Notes under the pieces: generated by a model | Databases searched by the model: none | What the model was told of the DNA's origin: nothing | The model's input: only the letters and a program-made list of their open reading frames with translations | Shown: positions 11,042-22,378 of the stretch, in pieces | Position numbering within the stretch: position 1 is the first letter of the stretch | How the letters are laid out: every line of letters begins with the position of its first letter | Made by a program: the position numbers and the translations under genes | Assembly (NCBI GenBank): GCA_022225965.2 | Contig: JAKJXP020000152.1 | Span: 17,619-81,618 of the forward strand | Source of the DNA: Diatrype stigma | Lineage: Eukaryota > Ascomycota > Sordariomycetes > Xylariales > Diatrypaceae | Reading direction: 5' to 3' | DNA: 64,000 nucleotides

Positions 11042-12819
11042 TTACAAGGCGCCCCCCACGAGGCTGACAATCCACATGGCGACGCGGACCTTGAGGCCGA
11101 CGCGCCTCTCGTTGGTGGCGAGGTCGTCGAGGGTGACCGGTTTAGCATACTCCTGGAGCCAGCGCTGCTCGTCGCCGAGGCGGCGCTTCAGGTCGGGGTC
11201 GCGCGTGACGACCAGCGCGCCCGCCTCGAGGTCGTGCGAGTAGCTGCGCTTCGTGTAATTGGAACTGCCCACGATGGTGAGCGACGGCTGGTCCGGCTCG
11301 CCCGGCAGCGACACCCACAGGCCCTTGGCGTGGTACGTCCAGCCGTCCGGCTGCCCCACAGTGCCGCGGCGCCACTCCTTGAGGCTGACGGCGGCCTCGC
11401 GCTTCTGCGCGCGGATCTCGCGCAGGAAGCGCCGCGCCAGGAGCGTGTAGGCGTCCGGTAGGAGACCTGACACCCCCTTGGACTGGTAGAAGCCGTTGGC
11501 CTGGGGCGACGCGGTGATGACGGTGTTGTTGAGCGAGGCGGTGGAGAGTAGGAGTTTGGTGAGCGACGGGGCTGGGTTGAAGTAGCCGGCTGTGAATGTC
11601 CATGAAGAGCCCGAGTACTGTGGTGTCCCAAGCGTCTTCAATACGTGAGTAATAGCCGGGAGTTCAGTCGAGGTATCCGGTTTCAGCAGTTGCGATAACT
11701 GAGCAAGCATGTATATTGTTGTGTCTTTTGAAGCACCGGCGTCATCGGATCCTGTGGCTGTTTTTCGTGGCGTTATAAGCTGACCGACTACTGTTGTCGC
11801 CTTTGCGACATACTGCGCGGGCTGCTCAAGGGGAGATGGCGCCGCGTTGGTTGATGGCCATTGGAGGCTGAAGCCTGCAGGATCATCTTGAGAAGGCGTT
11901 ACCCGGAAGCTTAGTGACGTGACGCCATGATAGAGTTCCCAAAAGTATTGTGTCACGTCCTCCGATGAGATGAGATGATACCGGTCTTGACGATTGGTGA
12001 AGTAGTCCGTTGAGAGATTTGCCCTGCCCACCATTAGTCTTGGTTCTGTTGAATCCACTTTTCACATTTGGCGGCATTCGTACCCTGAGAGGATGATCTC
12101 ATCATCAATCCCATACAATTTCATGTGCTGCAGACCCCATCCCTCATTGATGCGCCTCGGGATATACTGCTTCCGTAGACCGGTCAAGTTAGGCGTATGA
12201 TACATTCGAACTTCAACGCGGTCCGAGCCAAACTCAGCCACTAGAGGTGCGAGCAGCGAAGCACAAGACGGGTCAGGGGCTTCTCGTGTTCCACGCAGGG
12301 CATCGGTCAGAATGCTCAGTTTGAGCTGCGGGTTTCTCCGCAAAGCTTCTTGCAGCGTTTCAATCTTACAAAACGTCAGCTTTGATGTGTTTCTTTTCTA
12401 TATACGTAAGGACTGTAAGCCGGGAACATACCAGCTCTTTCTCCGACTTCCCTATATACAGTGTGGACAGAAAGATGCGCCTCTTAGCATTCCGTATCCT
12501 TGCCTGTCATTGTTAGAGGGGAATTCAGCGGCAGGTAGTGTATACAAATCCCGACCTTCAGTGTTTCGTAGAAATCCGCTGGTGTCTTGATTATCTGAAT
12601 CTGAGAGCCATTGATCTTGAAAGAAGGGGCGATCTTGTCCAGCTCATTGGTGAAGGGCGCCAGCATCGCGGCAGAGCTTGCAGCAGGACTACCGGCCGGC
12701 GCAGAACTCGCGGGCATTGAATATCGGCGACTTGATATCCTGCTGCCGTATGGTAAGCGTGGGCAGGGCAATGTAGGTCGCAGCTTCAAACAGCATCGCG
12801 AAACACCTCTAGCTATCAT
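11042..12819 (-). CDS. PGS1: CDP-diacylglycerol-glycerol-3-phosphate 3-phosphatidyltransferase (phosphatidylglycerophosphate synthase)
   Basis: Makes phosphatidylglycerophosphate from CDP-diacylglycerol and glycerol-3-phosphate, the committed step to phosphatidylglycerol and cardiolipin in mitochondria. Exons 12819-12556, 12503-12432, 12364-12084 and 12023-11042 give 532 residues. The N-terminus (MIARGVSRCCLKLRPTLPCP, followed by RISSRRY) is Arg-rich, acid-poor and presequence-like. The two phospholipase-D-type HxK motifs are present: HMKLYGIDDEIILSGANLS (His192, Lys194) and YHAKGLW (His437, Lys439), the second followed by GSSNYTKRSYSHDLE. The conserved RIRNAKRRIFLSTLYIGKSE block is only restored if intron 1 uses the weak donor GTCGGG, and the frame then closes exactly. 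The gene is divergent from NDUFA12 across 447 bases. Confidence 0.94.
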
Positions 12820-13266
12820 ATCAACGACTATGAGTGGTGCTCATCACCCAACCTTCATCACAAAACGGGCAGAAGTAGTCAATAGAAGCTAAGCTGTAAG
12901 TGAGACTCTTGATAAGAGCTTCTGGGTCCTATCGCATTGCAAAAGCTCCAGCTGAACGGTGGAAGTTGCATTCCAGGTTCAAAGCTATTTGCTCTCGCTG
13001 GCAGCTGAATAGACTTGCTATAGGAGCCCGCCAGCTGACAGATGACGTAGCGGATCTACTTACATAAGGTAGTAAGGGAGGGAGGTACGTACGGGATGAG
13101 GCTTGGACCCGATTAATTGCCGACGACGCCGCATGTGGCTTGAGCTTCGCATGACCGATGATCTCCAATTGCCCAACTTCAATTGGACATCCCGAGCTGC
13201 GACTTCAGCCCTTCAACTCTTGAAGTCGAAGTTGAGGGAGCAACAACCCATCGACCGTCGCCCGTC
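12820..13266. promoter_or_regulatory. shared intergenic region between divergent mitochondrial genes PGS1 and NDUFA12
   Basis: The start codons of PGS1 (minus) and the complex I subunit gene (plus) face apart across 447 bases, so both promoters and 5' UTRs must lie here. An inverted pair TCAACT...AGTTGA occurs around 13208-13237 in the presumed NDUFA12 leader. No TATA box stands out. Co-regulation is an inference from the arrangement. Confidence 0.5.
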
Positions 13267-14086
13267 ATGTCGACCATCACGAGAACCCTCAGGAATCTGA
13301 GGAAGGTCGGAATCAAGGTACTTCGCGATCACCTATTCTCTGCGCTTCTTGCGGCCTATGCTAACGAACTGTGCGTACACAGGACTACTTCTACCAGATG
13401 TTGGTATGTTCTTGCCCGTTCCGTTACAAGCTACGACTGCGATTCCGATCGATCACCAACTAACCGCTACTCTGCTGTAAACAGTATATCGGTGCGATCC
13501 AATGATGACCTCGGGCCAAGATGCGGCTGCGACGGACGAGGACTGACGATGTGGTTGTAGGCGACACGAAAGCCGGTACCCTGATCGGCACCGACCGATT
13601 CGGTAACAGGTACTTCGAGGACAACGAGGAGTTGCCACGTACGTACCGTCCATGATTGTTGCGCGGGCATGGCATTACCACGGTACTTACTAACCTATGC
13701 CAGTGCGGACACGATGGGTGGACTACAAGGAACACTTTTATGACGCGTACGTTCTGAACTATGCAAAACCGAAGGAGACTCTATGCAGACTAAGGTACTG
13801 ACCTACCATATAGAGCCCAGATCGAGCCCGGCTGGCACGCATGGATCTCGTATGCCGTTGACAAGCCGCCTACCGAGGATGCCCTGATCCGATATCAGAG
13901 ACGGGCGTGGGAGGACAAAGATGCCAAGACCATCCAGAACTACACCCAAACTAGAGGAGCGTACAAGCCCTACAGCACGTATGCTCGTTCCCGTCTAAGA
14001 TACGATATCTTCAATTGCTAATGTTGTCACTTAGTGTGAAGTCCAAGATCACCACGTGGGAGCCTTTTGCTGCTACGCGGAAGTGA
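13267..14086 (+). CDS. NDUFA12: NADH:ubiquinone oxidoreductase (complex I) accessory subunit NDUFA12/B17.2
   Basis: Accessory subunit of mitochondrial complex I on the matrix side. Seven exons: 13267-13317, 13383-13403, 13485-13491, 13561-13638, 13704-13746, 13814-13978 and 14035-14086. They splice to exactly 138 residues, the usual size. Recognition rests on YIGDTKAGTLIGTD, GNRYFED, LRTRWVDY, IEPGWHAWISYAVDKPPT and the C-terminal KITTWEPFAA block. Exon 2 is 21 bases (DYFYQML) and exon 3 only 7 bases (TATATCG), yet both are needed to restore the family sequence QMLYIGD. Upstream of the microexon is a CTAAC branch site and a CAG acceptor, and its donor is GTGCGA. No presequence, as expected for this subunit. 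Confidence 0.95.
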
Positions 14087-15143
14087 ACAGGGGACACGAC
14101 CAAGAGCAGAAATGTGTACATATTCAAAATCGCGGCAGAATCATGAAACACATTTGTTATAGAGAGTACAACGCAGCTCATGGCTTACGAGTACAAGCTA
14201 TCTCGTGATATGACCTGTTATTGGTATAATACCCCTTGCGTCAGTATATCAGAGTCAGTAACGACTGTTCATCTGCGATCTAACGCAGTCTAGCTCTGGA
14301 TTGTTTCATACAACACACATCGATTCAGTATTGAAATTACAGTCCGTGCCATAGAAACTATCAGTACCCCCTCCTACTAAGGTCCCAGTATGATACTACG
14401 AGAAGGGTGACTGCCCTACAATAACTATGAATTATGCGCCGGCTTTTATAAGGTCACAGCTATAAATAGCTTGTTCGAACAGTCAACTTGTTATAATTGT
14501 CAGTTACAATCGAAGATGCACCTGGAAAGCATTATCCAAGGCATGTCTAAGAGACCAAACTCAAACAAGCGAGCCAGTCCTACTTCAGGGCTCTTATCAG
14601 AGTGTTAGTAACCCTCATCCATCCGCATTACGAAGCGGTAGCTTGAGCATGACACCAACAGTGAGGTGAACATGCCTATAATCAATCAAGACAAAACAAC
14701 CCAATGTAACAATCCTACCTCAACATACGTTATAGCTTACAATATCAACTTACCCCTTAGGACCTGCCTGCCACTTGAACATTACTTCTCCATTCCTGAG
14801 CACCAAGTAGGTCGTAGCTCGTAGATAATCATAATTTCATATTCATGGATCAGATAACCCTGACTTCTTAAGATCCACCCCCCCCCCCCCCCCCCCCTTT
14901 TCTTCCCTGTGAAACGTCCTGTTAACCTAGGATTCGACTCCTCAACAAAACTAGGGGTATATTAAGGTGAATGGTTCTGCCGTAGTCCCATGTGTTACGT
15001 ATCATCATCACCAGCAGAGATTCGAAGGAACTAGCTAGGAACTTCTCTAGCATCTTTCAGCTTCCTCCCTACACATTGATGATACTCTCATTCATTGTGG
15101 GGAGATAATAGGGAAATTCGACGTGAACGCGGTCTTTCGGGAA
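14087..15143. other. gene-free spacer with a 20-base C run
   Basis: No open frame with recognisable content. This is the convergent 3' region of NDUFA12 and of the small Clr5 gene. It contains the C homopolymer listed separately. Confidence 0.5.
14878..14897. repeat. 20-base C homopolymer
   Basis: Uninterrupted run of 20 C in non-coding sequence. Likely length-variable. Assembly accuracy is uncertain here. Confidence 0.9.
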
Positions 15144-15573
15144 TCAACACGAGGCCTCGGTGGCTTGGCTTTGTCGTTGTTCGGCTGCTATAGGCAGTTG
15201 GAACTGTCGTTGTTTTTGTTCGTCCCCCGCACCCTGCTTTTGTGTGCTCTCCCCTTCGCCTCGGGGCAGTCTGCTGGTATACTTCTTTATCTCCCACTTC
15301 GTGAAGTGCGTCTTGTACATCTTGTCGCTGAGTAATTTCTTGGTCACAGCCGTTAGATTGTTTTTTTCTGTTCTGATGACATCATGGTGTTCGTATTTGG
15401 TGCTGAGTAGAAAGGAGCCCTCACGTTGCGAAGAAATGGTGTTCCTGTTCCATCACGGCCTTCACCTCCCGCAGCTTCTTCTTCTGGTAGTAGTACAGGT
15501 CCGTGATGGTCTGCCTCTGCTTCTCCCAGTCCGCCGCCGTGGCCCACCCGTACTTGCTAACTGTGGCAGCCAT
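15144..15573 (-). CDS. minimal Clr5-domain protein
   Basis: Two exons, 15573-15425 and 15327-15144, joined across a GTGAGG..ACTCAG intron with a CTAAC branch site, give 110 residues. Residues ~9-70 match the fungal Clr5 domain. WATAADWEKQRQTITDLYYY is followed by KKLREVKAVMEQEHHFFAT, then across the splice DKMYKTHFTKWEIKKY, the usual M-x-x-x-F...YKxxxxKWxxxK pattern. After that comes only a Gln/Glu/Arg-rich tail of about 40 residues. Clr5 proteins are normally several hundred residues long and carry repeats after this domain, so this is either a stand-alone domain, a truncated copy, or an incomplete model. A DNA-binding role is suggested for the domain in general but unproven here. Confidence 0.72.
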
Positions 15574-18352
15574 CGTGATGAAAGGACGACGGGCGTTTTT
15601 GTATTCGATGGTATATCTCCCGATGGTCGCGCCCCTAGCTTCCGCATTGGCATTTTTGACAGCACAGGGGGGCTTCTACATATAGCCAAGAGACCCCCAG
15701 CGGGTAGCGGGCCCGTGAGACAGGTGGGAACATATCCGAAGACAGTTGGGCTGTAGTCCGATACTATCCCTTGCCGTAGACGGCCCCTGATTGGCTCTCC
15801 AAAAGTACCATACATTGGTGTACTTAGCCACATGGTACTGAAACCCTATAGTCTCAATACCCTTGGTGACACCGCCATTCGCTGCACCATCAGCTGGGTT
15901 GGGTCCCATCCTGCAGCGAGCTTCTGTGCACTAGCTTCCTTCGCCCATGCTTAATTGACACTATAGGGCCGCTTCCACGCTTATCACCGACGCTAGAAAG
16001 GTACCATGCATATGGAATTCAGATCCCGAGCCAGACCCCGAGCACGTTTAATGCTCCTAGTGTCCGGATTGATCTAGACTGATGTGTCCCATTTCAGCTC
16101 AAAGAGAAGAAGCACTCATGCTGACCACGAACGGTTATACTTAATCAGGTGTCTCGAAAAATTCTTATTTATCCGTTATTCCCCATTTTGTCCTTTCCGT
16201 AAAGCCCCTATTTTCCTCGACGCCTGTGCTTTGAGGCATGTGGGGCGAACTCCTTGCTTCATGTCAGTCTGCCCTAGTCTGCCCCTTTCGTTATAACTGT
16301 TCGTTTCTAGTTTGCCCTCATATAAAATAAAGACTTTAAGTCACTCTATAGGGTTGAGGTAAGGGATCGGGACTCTTCGATTCATTAGTACTGGACTGCA
16401 TCGGAAGTGTAGTACCAGACCATTTTCGAACTTATGTACCAGGCGGCTATCATTCATTGTTTATTAAGATTCAAATACGCTCCTAGGCACTCAGGAGCTT
16501 CCTATCATCCGCGGAAAATGGAACATCTCACATACTAGTGCATATATTGAGCCTGGCCTTCAACCCTACTCATTTCAGGGACACGGAATTCCGTGGGGTC
16601 CAGCTACATCTTGTGTCTAAACCCAGGCCAGCTAATACATCCAGACCGACAGGAAAGATCATCATGATAGTTAAGCCGCGGAAATGTTCTTTTTCCTGTC
16701 TGCCACGTACTTTAGTAGTATATCTTCTGACTTAATAGTGTGTAAAAGGGCAATGCATATGCCCCCACAAAACTGGGCGCCAACAGCATACGACACACGA
16801 CCTCATTGGGAACCATGGTCACGTCCTTATGGCCCTTCCAATTTACGGTGTTTATCAAGCTTGTGACATTCTCTCCGCCATGCCAGTAAGGCCGTGTACC
16901 CCTATCTACACCACAGATTTCTAGTTCACAACTGCACTGCATCTTAAGCACGTAAGCTTCCCTGCAACAATGATATCATGAGTGGCATGTGGGAGTCTGG
17001 AAGATGGCAGTACATCCACAACTTTACGCAATAATGTGAATAATAGGACCTTGGAGAAAAGAAGGGCGAGGGGAGCAAAGCCGGGATAATTTCGAGTGGC
17101 CGGCCCGTTATACGTTTTACACGTATCAAGTAGATACACCTAGAGCCCTTAGTCAGGTGGTATGTTATTGTTGCGTTCCATACCTATCAATAAATCTATC
17201 CTAGTACAATACGTTCTCCTTCTTATCCGATTAACATGATATGAACCAGAAAATTCGGGCTCCTCCTCCTGTGCGGAAAGGCTTCGACCCGAAGATAACG
17301 ATATATGAGTGCCAGACTAATATTCTAAATTCTCACCGAACGTGCTCCCATATCCTAATAACACTCAAAGATTCTCGTCAAAGTGGTTTGTTTAAGAGTC
17401 AGCTGGAAACAAAGCTCTCTTACCCCTTCTCGAGACGTGCAGTAACTTCTCGTTGTTCCTTGACATTCAAAACATGTCCATGCCCAATCCATTTATCTTC
17501 TTTCCCCGAAACTCTTTTCGATGCCCTAATAATAATTCGTAGAAAAATGAATCTTACAAAGTATTTAAATATATTATAAGCAGACTACTGGACGATCAAG
17601 TTTTTATTAGATTATATACGAAGTCCCCATTAGCCTGAGAGCTGGAGGACTTCACTGATATGCATATACCCAATATGTGTGGGGCAGTATACCCCTATTA
17701 TAACAGTTAGATACCATTTTGTTTACAGTTGCGACATTATTAATTCAGCATTTATCAAATGTAGAATAATTAAATCTAATAAACCTCTAAGCCGTTGTCA
17801 TTTTTGTCGTAAACAGTTAGATTTTCCTATAGTAACGCACGTATATAAGTCAGAGCCTTGCAAATGAGTCTTAGGTTTGAGTACTGTGGAACCGAAAAGT
17901 ACAGTGGAAATCATGTAGAACTAGTATCAATAAAACCAAACGCCAACCTCGACGCCTTACATGCTGTCCTTCTATGCTTCTCTCCTCGGTACATACATAT
18001 AGCATGCATGTATATATGGAAGCTACCGATCTCGAAAATTAGAACATCAAGCTACTGTGTATGTGGGGAATTCCCCTGTGGCGAAATAGAAATAGGAAAC
18101 TCTGTGATCGCCCGAGCGTCAATCTATAGCTGTTCGTGACTCATTCCGTACATTGTGAAACCATAAAATCCGTATGCTCAAGTCTATAGAGGGCTAGAGA
18201 TATCAAAAGAAAGTAAAGAAAGGGGTGCTAAGGGTATGAGGGGAGACCGGCTAGTTGAGGTAAGATCAGAACCCAAGATATCCCAAACATGATAACCTCT
18301 CCGAACGAAAATACACCCGGAAACCACCAAACCCAGCCCCTATTCGCCTTTC
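15574..18352. other. 2.8-kb stretch without recognisable genes
   Basis: Moderately AT-rich, most so at 17520-17860. Short frames (16084-16296, 16712-16951, 17241-17579, 17858-18139) show no motif, signal peptide or spliced continuation. No terminal repeats or transposase remnants were recognised. It may hold the Clr5 promoter, relics too decayed to read, or unannotated non-coding RNA. Confidence 0.45.
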
Positions 18353-19782
18353 TTAGAAATAGCGATTCTTGCCCTTTCGCGATCCGCCCTTACCACCGAC
18401 GAGCTTGGAGGCGATCAGGCCCGTGATGGCTGACTCCGCCATACCCTTCATTCCGTGCGACTTCTCCAGCCTCGGATCGGTCTATTTGTTTTCGGGACCA
18501 CAGTTAGCAACATCCTCAATAATGTAGACACTTCGGACATCTATTACAAGAAGGCAACCATACAGGGCTAGGGGGTTACATAGGTATTCCCTTAGTTACA
18601 GAGAGGCGGGCTTGTTTATTTCTTTACCTCAATGAAAGCATCCATAGCAGCCGCGCCCAGCGCAGCCTTGGCCACCCTCGCTCCTTTATCCCCGGTCCAC
18701 GAGCCGGGCTGCTTGCGCATGCGCATCGCCGCCAGCCCGCCCGCCTCGAGCGCCGAGCGCATGGCCATCTGCCACCGCGCCTTGGCCGCCTCGGACTTGG
18801 CCTTCTGCGAGGCGGTGGCCGCGGATCGAGACGACGACGCCGTCGCGGCGTAGTCGGCCGACCTGGGGCGCGAGCGGCCCCCTCGCGGCGGCGGCGACGG
18901 GCTGTACGAGTAGGCGCGGCGCGAAGACCGCCGGTGGCGGGGCCGCTCGCGCTCGTCGTGGTGCCTGCTGCGGCGGCGGCTGCGATCGCGGTCCGATACC
19001 GACGAGCTTTCGCTGCGATCCCGTCTCCTGCCGCCGCTGTGTCTCTCCGACCTCCGCCGCCGGGGCGGGGATGGCGATGGAGACGGCGAGGGGCTGCTTC
19101 GCCGGCTGCGATGACTGCGTCTGCTTCGTGGCGGCGGCCCGTCCGAGTCGTAGTAGGAGTCTTCGCGCCGGTGGTGGCGATGCCGGCGGGCGCGGTCGGG
19201 TTCCCGGTCGCTGCTGGGTGCGGTATCGAGGCCGGCCGAGCGCGCCCGTGGATCCTTGGGCGGCTGGCTCGCGTAGTAGGCTGCGGCCGCCTCGCCGAGG
19301 AGGTTCAGTCCCTTCTTGCCGTAGGTCTGGGCGCGCTGGACGCCCGGACGCTGAGCGAACTCCTGGTATTTGTTTGAGGCTTTACCAGCCGCGGCTTTGG
19401 GGCGCGACAGCGGCGGCGCCTCTTTGCTGGCGCGGGGAGGCGGCGGCGGCGATGATTTGCGCCTGGAGCTCCGGTGCCGCCGCGGGGGTGGTGAGGGGCT
19501 TCGGGAGTATGCCGGCGGCGGGGTGTGATCCCTGCCCCGTCTGGAGCGGCGGGGCGAAGGTGGGCTGGTGGTCCGGGCGTGCCGCCTCGATGGACTGGAC
19601 CGTCTCCGCGGCTCCTCTACCGGAGAACGTGGCCGCTGGTGATGATGCTCGGGAGCACCCGAAGGGTCGTCCGTTCCGATATATTCATATGCATTGGTAG
19701 GCGGCGAGGATGATTTGTAGGGATCGTCAAATACGTACGGATCATCACCATAGCGGCTATCGCGCGCTGATCTCGATGGCAT
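18353..19782 (-). CDS. Arg/Ser-rich protein with C-terminal Gly/Ala helix pair (DUF3824-like)
   Basis: Two exons, 19782-18628 and 18481-18353, splice to 427 residues. Reading straight through the donor (GAG|GTAAAG) gives a false stop after IEVKK. Using the intron restores AMDAFIETDPRLEKSHGMKG and a Gly/Lys end, GGKGGSRKGKNRYF. The N-terminal two thirds is disordered and dominated by RS, SP, SPPP and RRR runs, like SR-type or other nuclear RNA-associated proteins. The C-terminal ~120 residues are ordered: SEAAKARWQMAMRSALEAGG, then an Ala/Gly-rich helical pair that resembles the tail of fungal DUF3824 proteins. No RRM was seen. A nuclear location is inferred from composition, and the function is not known. 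Confidence 0.75.
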
Positions 19783-22270
19783 CGCAGATAGTAGGTATAG
19801 AGCAAACGCTTTATCAATAAAACAAAAATATTATATGGCCTGGGTATGTTCCTGGCTACGTAACTCCTCGATGGGTGAGTGAGTGCAGCTCTAGATGCCG
19901 TTGGAAATATTATATGGAAGGTCGTGCGATGGATACTAGAACGAACGGGTTTCTTAAAGAACGAGAACAGTGGCTGACTGCAACCTGCAGAAGAGTGACG
20001 CGGGCACTTCCTACTTGGGAGCAGCTGGGAGGTACGTAGGCAGGCAAGGGCAGGTAGGGTGAATCATAAATCTCCGCAGCGATGCAAATAGGGTCCTATC
20101 AGATGGAATAGCTGCACCTCGACGTAGGTTATGCATGCAGGTCGTGCAGATTTCCTACGCCTCCTAAATGGAATCTAGACTACCGGAGTGTGCCGAAGAG
20201 GGAGAGAAGGAGGGCAAAGAGGGCTCCCAATGGAATGCCATCGATCGGACGTGCCGGTATAAATATGGTCCAGTGAAAGCAAAGCTGCAGGTGGCTTGTC
20301 TGGCAGTGCAACGAGTGAGTATGTAGGTACCTATCTAGGTAACCTGGCTGCCTTGACGGCCAGGACTGCCAGGACTGCCAGGACTGCCAGGACTGCCAGG
20401 ACTGCCTGCAGTTTGGGTGGCTGTCTGGGTTTGGGGGAGCCAATCTCACGGGTCGCAAGAACCGGTGATGTCAACGTCAACTGCGCGGGACCCGTTTCTT
20501 TCCCACTGGTGCCAAGGCGGGTTGGGCCAGTCCCACTCCGGTGAATTAACGCGAAAATACCCCAACACAGCGCCGTCATACTGGCTGCCCGGCATGTCCA
20601 GCGTGCCCAGCGTGCCCAGCCCAGGTGTTCAGGCCGTGAATTAGGGACCCCATCCCCCATCAGGCCATGCATGATTACATACATATCTGTATGTATATAC
20701 CTACGTATGTATGCATGCAAGTAATAAGCAGCGGCGCCGACTGCCTGGTCACACAAACACCCAACGCTGACCTCATGATCTCAATCTCATCATGGTCTTC
20801 TACGAAATGCCAGCTCAGCACTGGTTATTGCTGACCACTCGGGAAGCTGGTTGCAGTCATTCGCCATGCTCACTGGAGCAGAACATCCGCCTAAATTCTC
20901 ATCTTCGCCTTCAACTCTGATTGGATAGGAAGAATGGGAAATGAATTCGGGCACCACAAGCACACATACATACGAACCCGTCACACCACTAGTGAATGCT
21001 CTCAACGGCTCTCCCAACGGCTACACTGGATGGCTACATTGAACATCCGCTTCTGACACTGATCAACCAGCTAATCCATATTCGTCCCTCATTCCAGTTG
21101 TGTTGCGCCAGATACGGCAATGGGATCTGCGACCGCCCACATCAGCTGCATGAGATATCGCAGGTGGGTGTGTGCTTTCCAAGATTTGATGTTCGAGCTG
21201 CAAATACCCTTACACGTGATCTAGAGATACAGTTATATGGATATGTTTCACTCTCGGCGACTAGTTGAATCAAGTGCCTGTTGCCGCTTCAGTTTCTTCG
21301 GGGCATCCATGATATGAAAACCTGCGAACAATTCGAACCATGCGATTCCGTTGCCATCACTCATCAAGGCAATAGTCTCTTAATCCCCTCATGTCTTTTC
21401 GCTCCTCTGAATCCGAAAATACGTGGCACGTTCTTCATACTCGGCCTGCTTCTATCACGTGTAATATAGTCAGTGACACACGAGCGTGATCTGGCCCCCT
21501 TTCGCAATCCAAAGTTGCTTGAAAGGGGGTTTCAGTATTTTGTTATGTCTCACATAGATAGGTCCTCCATAACTCGACTATCATCTGCATTTCGTGGAAC
21601 TCTGGGGAAGAGAACGATATATATTCATATGCTGCTATGTGGCAAGGCGTCAAGCTGAAATACATCGGCTCCGTTGGCCGTGGCTCGGACACTGATTCCG
21701 CACTACCACACTTGTCTCTCCCTATATAGGAGACTACTTCCGTATGACTGCCAAGTCCCTATGGTAGGTATAGCTGACAAGTAGTCTCGTTTACCTTCGT
21801 TCCGAGAGAACACGTGGTGAACCAACCGCCCCTGCAGTATCCTCAACGGGCCGGGCCTGGACGGGAAACCTAGACATCGGTGTGTGTGGGACATAACATT
21901 CCAAAGGGGGTCAGGTTGCTATCGTAGCTGATCCATACGTTCCTGGACGGGGCACAATAACTACAGACTTCAACGTTCATTGGCTTGCTGTCGTTGTCTT
22001 AGTTTACCAATGCCGAGTCCAGGTCGGAGCAAACAACCGGCACAATTACTGCGAACCATCCAGCCTCGCGAAAAGCTGAGGCGGATTCCCTATCAACCAC
22101 TGTAGGACGTAGATTACCTGAGAAGCAAACAGTGGCGGCGTTCATTGTGTATCACAATGGTCCAACCACCGTACCACAAGGGGGACGGACCTTCCCGCCT
22201 GCCTACCTGTCTACGCAAAAGAAGTCTGCTATCGTCTATCACATATATATATCGTCCTACTGTGCTTGCG
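19783..22270. other. 2.5-kb stretch without recognisable genes
   Basis: Short frames on both strands (20331-20756, 20996-21268, 21281-21469, 21703-21894 and others) lack any recognisable content. Contains the 9-bp minisatellite at 20362-20406 and ATGTATGC-type simple sequence near 20690-20720. Presumed promoter of the RS-rich gene on the left and of the Cys-rich gene on the right. Confidence 0.45.
20362..20406. repeat. 9-bp minisatellite, 5 copies
   Basis: Perfect tandem unit AGGACTGCC, five copies, flanked by near-copies (GGCC, TGCCTGC). Non-coding. Frames through it give low-complexity TARTAR or WQSWQS peptides that are not believed. Confidence 0.9.
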
Positions 22271-22277
22271 TATAAAA
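22271..22277 (+). promoter_or_regulatory. TATA box for the three-module Cys-rich gene
   Basis: TATAAAA lies 108 bases before the chosen ATG at 22379, at a normal distance for a fungal core promoter with a short leader. Confidence 0.55.
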
Positions 22278-22378
22278 GCATGTCTGTTTCCGACAGCCGA
22301 AAGCCCCTGTAGCCTCACATTGTCACACTCTGCGCACACACATGAATGTCGTCGTCGTACGAACCAGATTCCGCAACG

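Noticed and set aside
14905..14945. tRNA B-box-like word GGATTCGACTCC
   Set aside because: No matching A box, acceptor stem or anticodon arm on either side.
15676..15909. 77-codon frame upstream of the Clr5 gene as an extra exon
   Set aside because: No similarity to Clr5 proteins and no splice route that keeps the frame was found.
20331..20756. 141-codon frame on the minus strand
   Set aside because: Half of it is the 9-bp minisatellite. The rest has no recognisable content.
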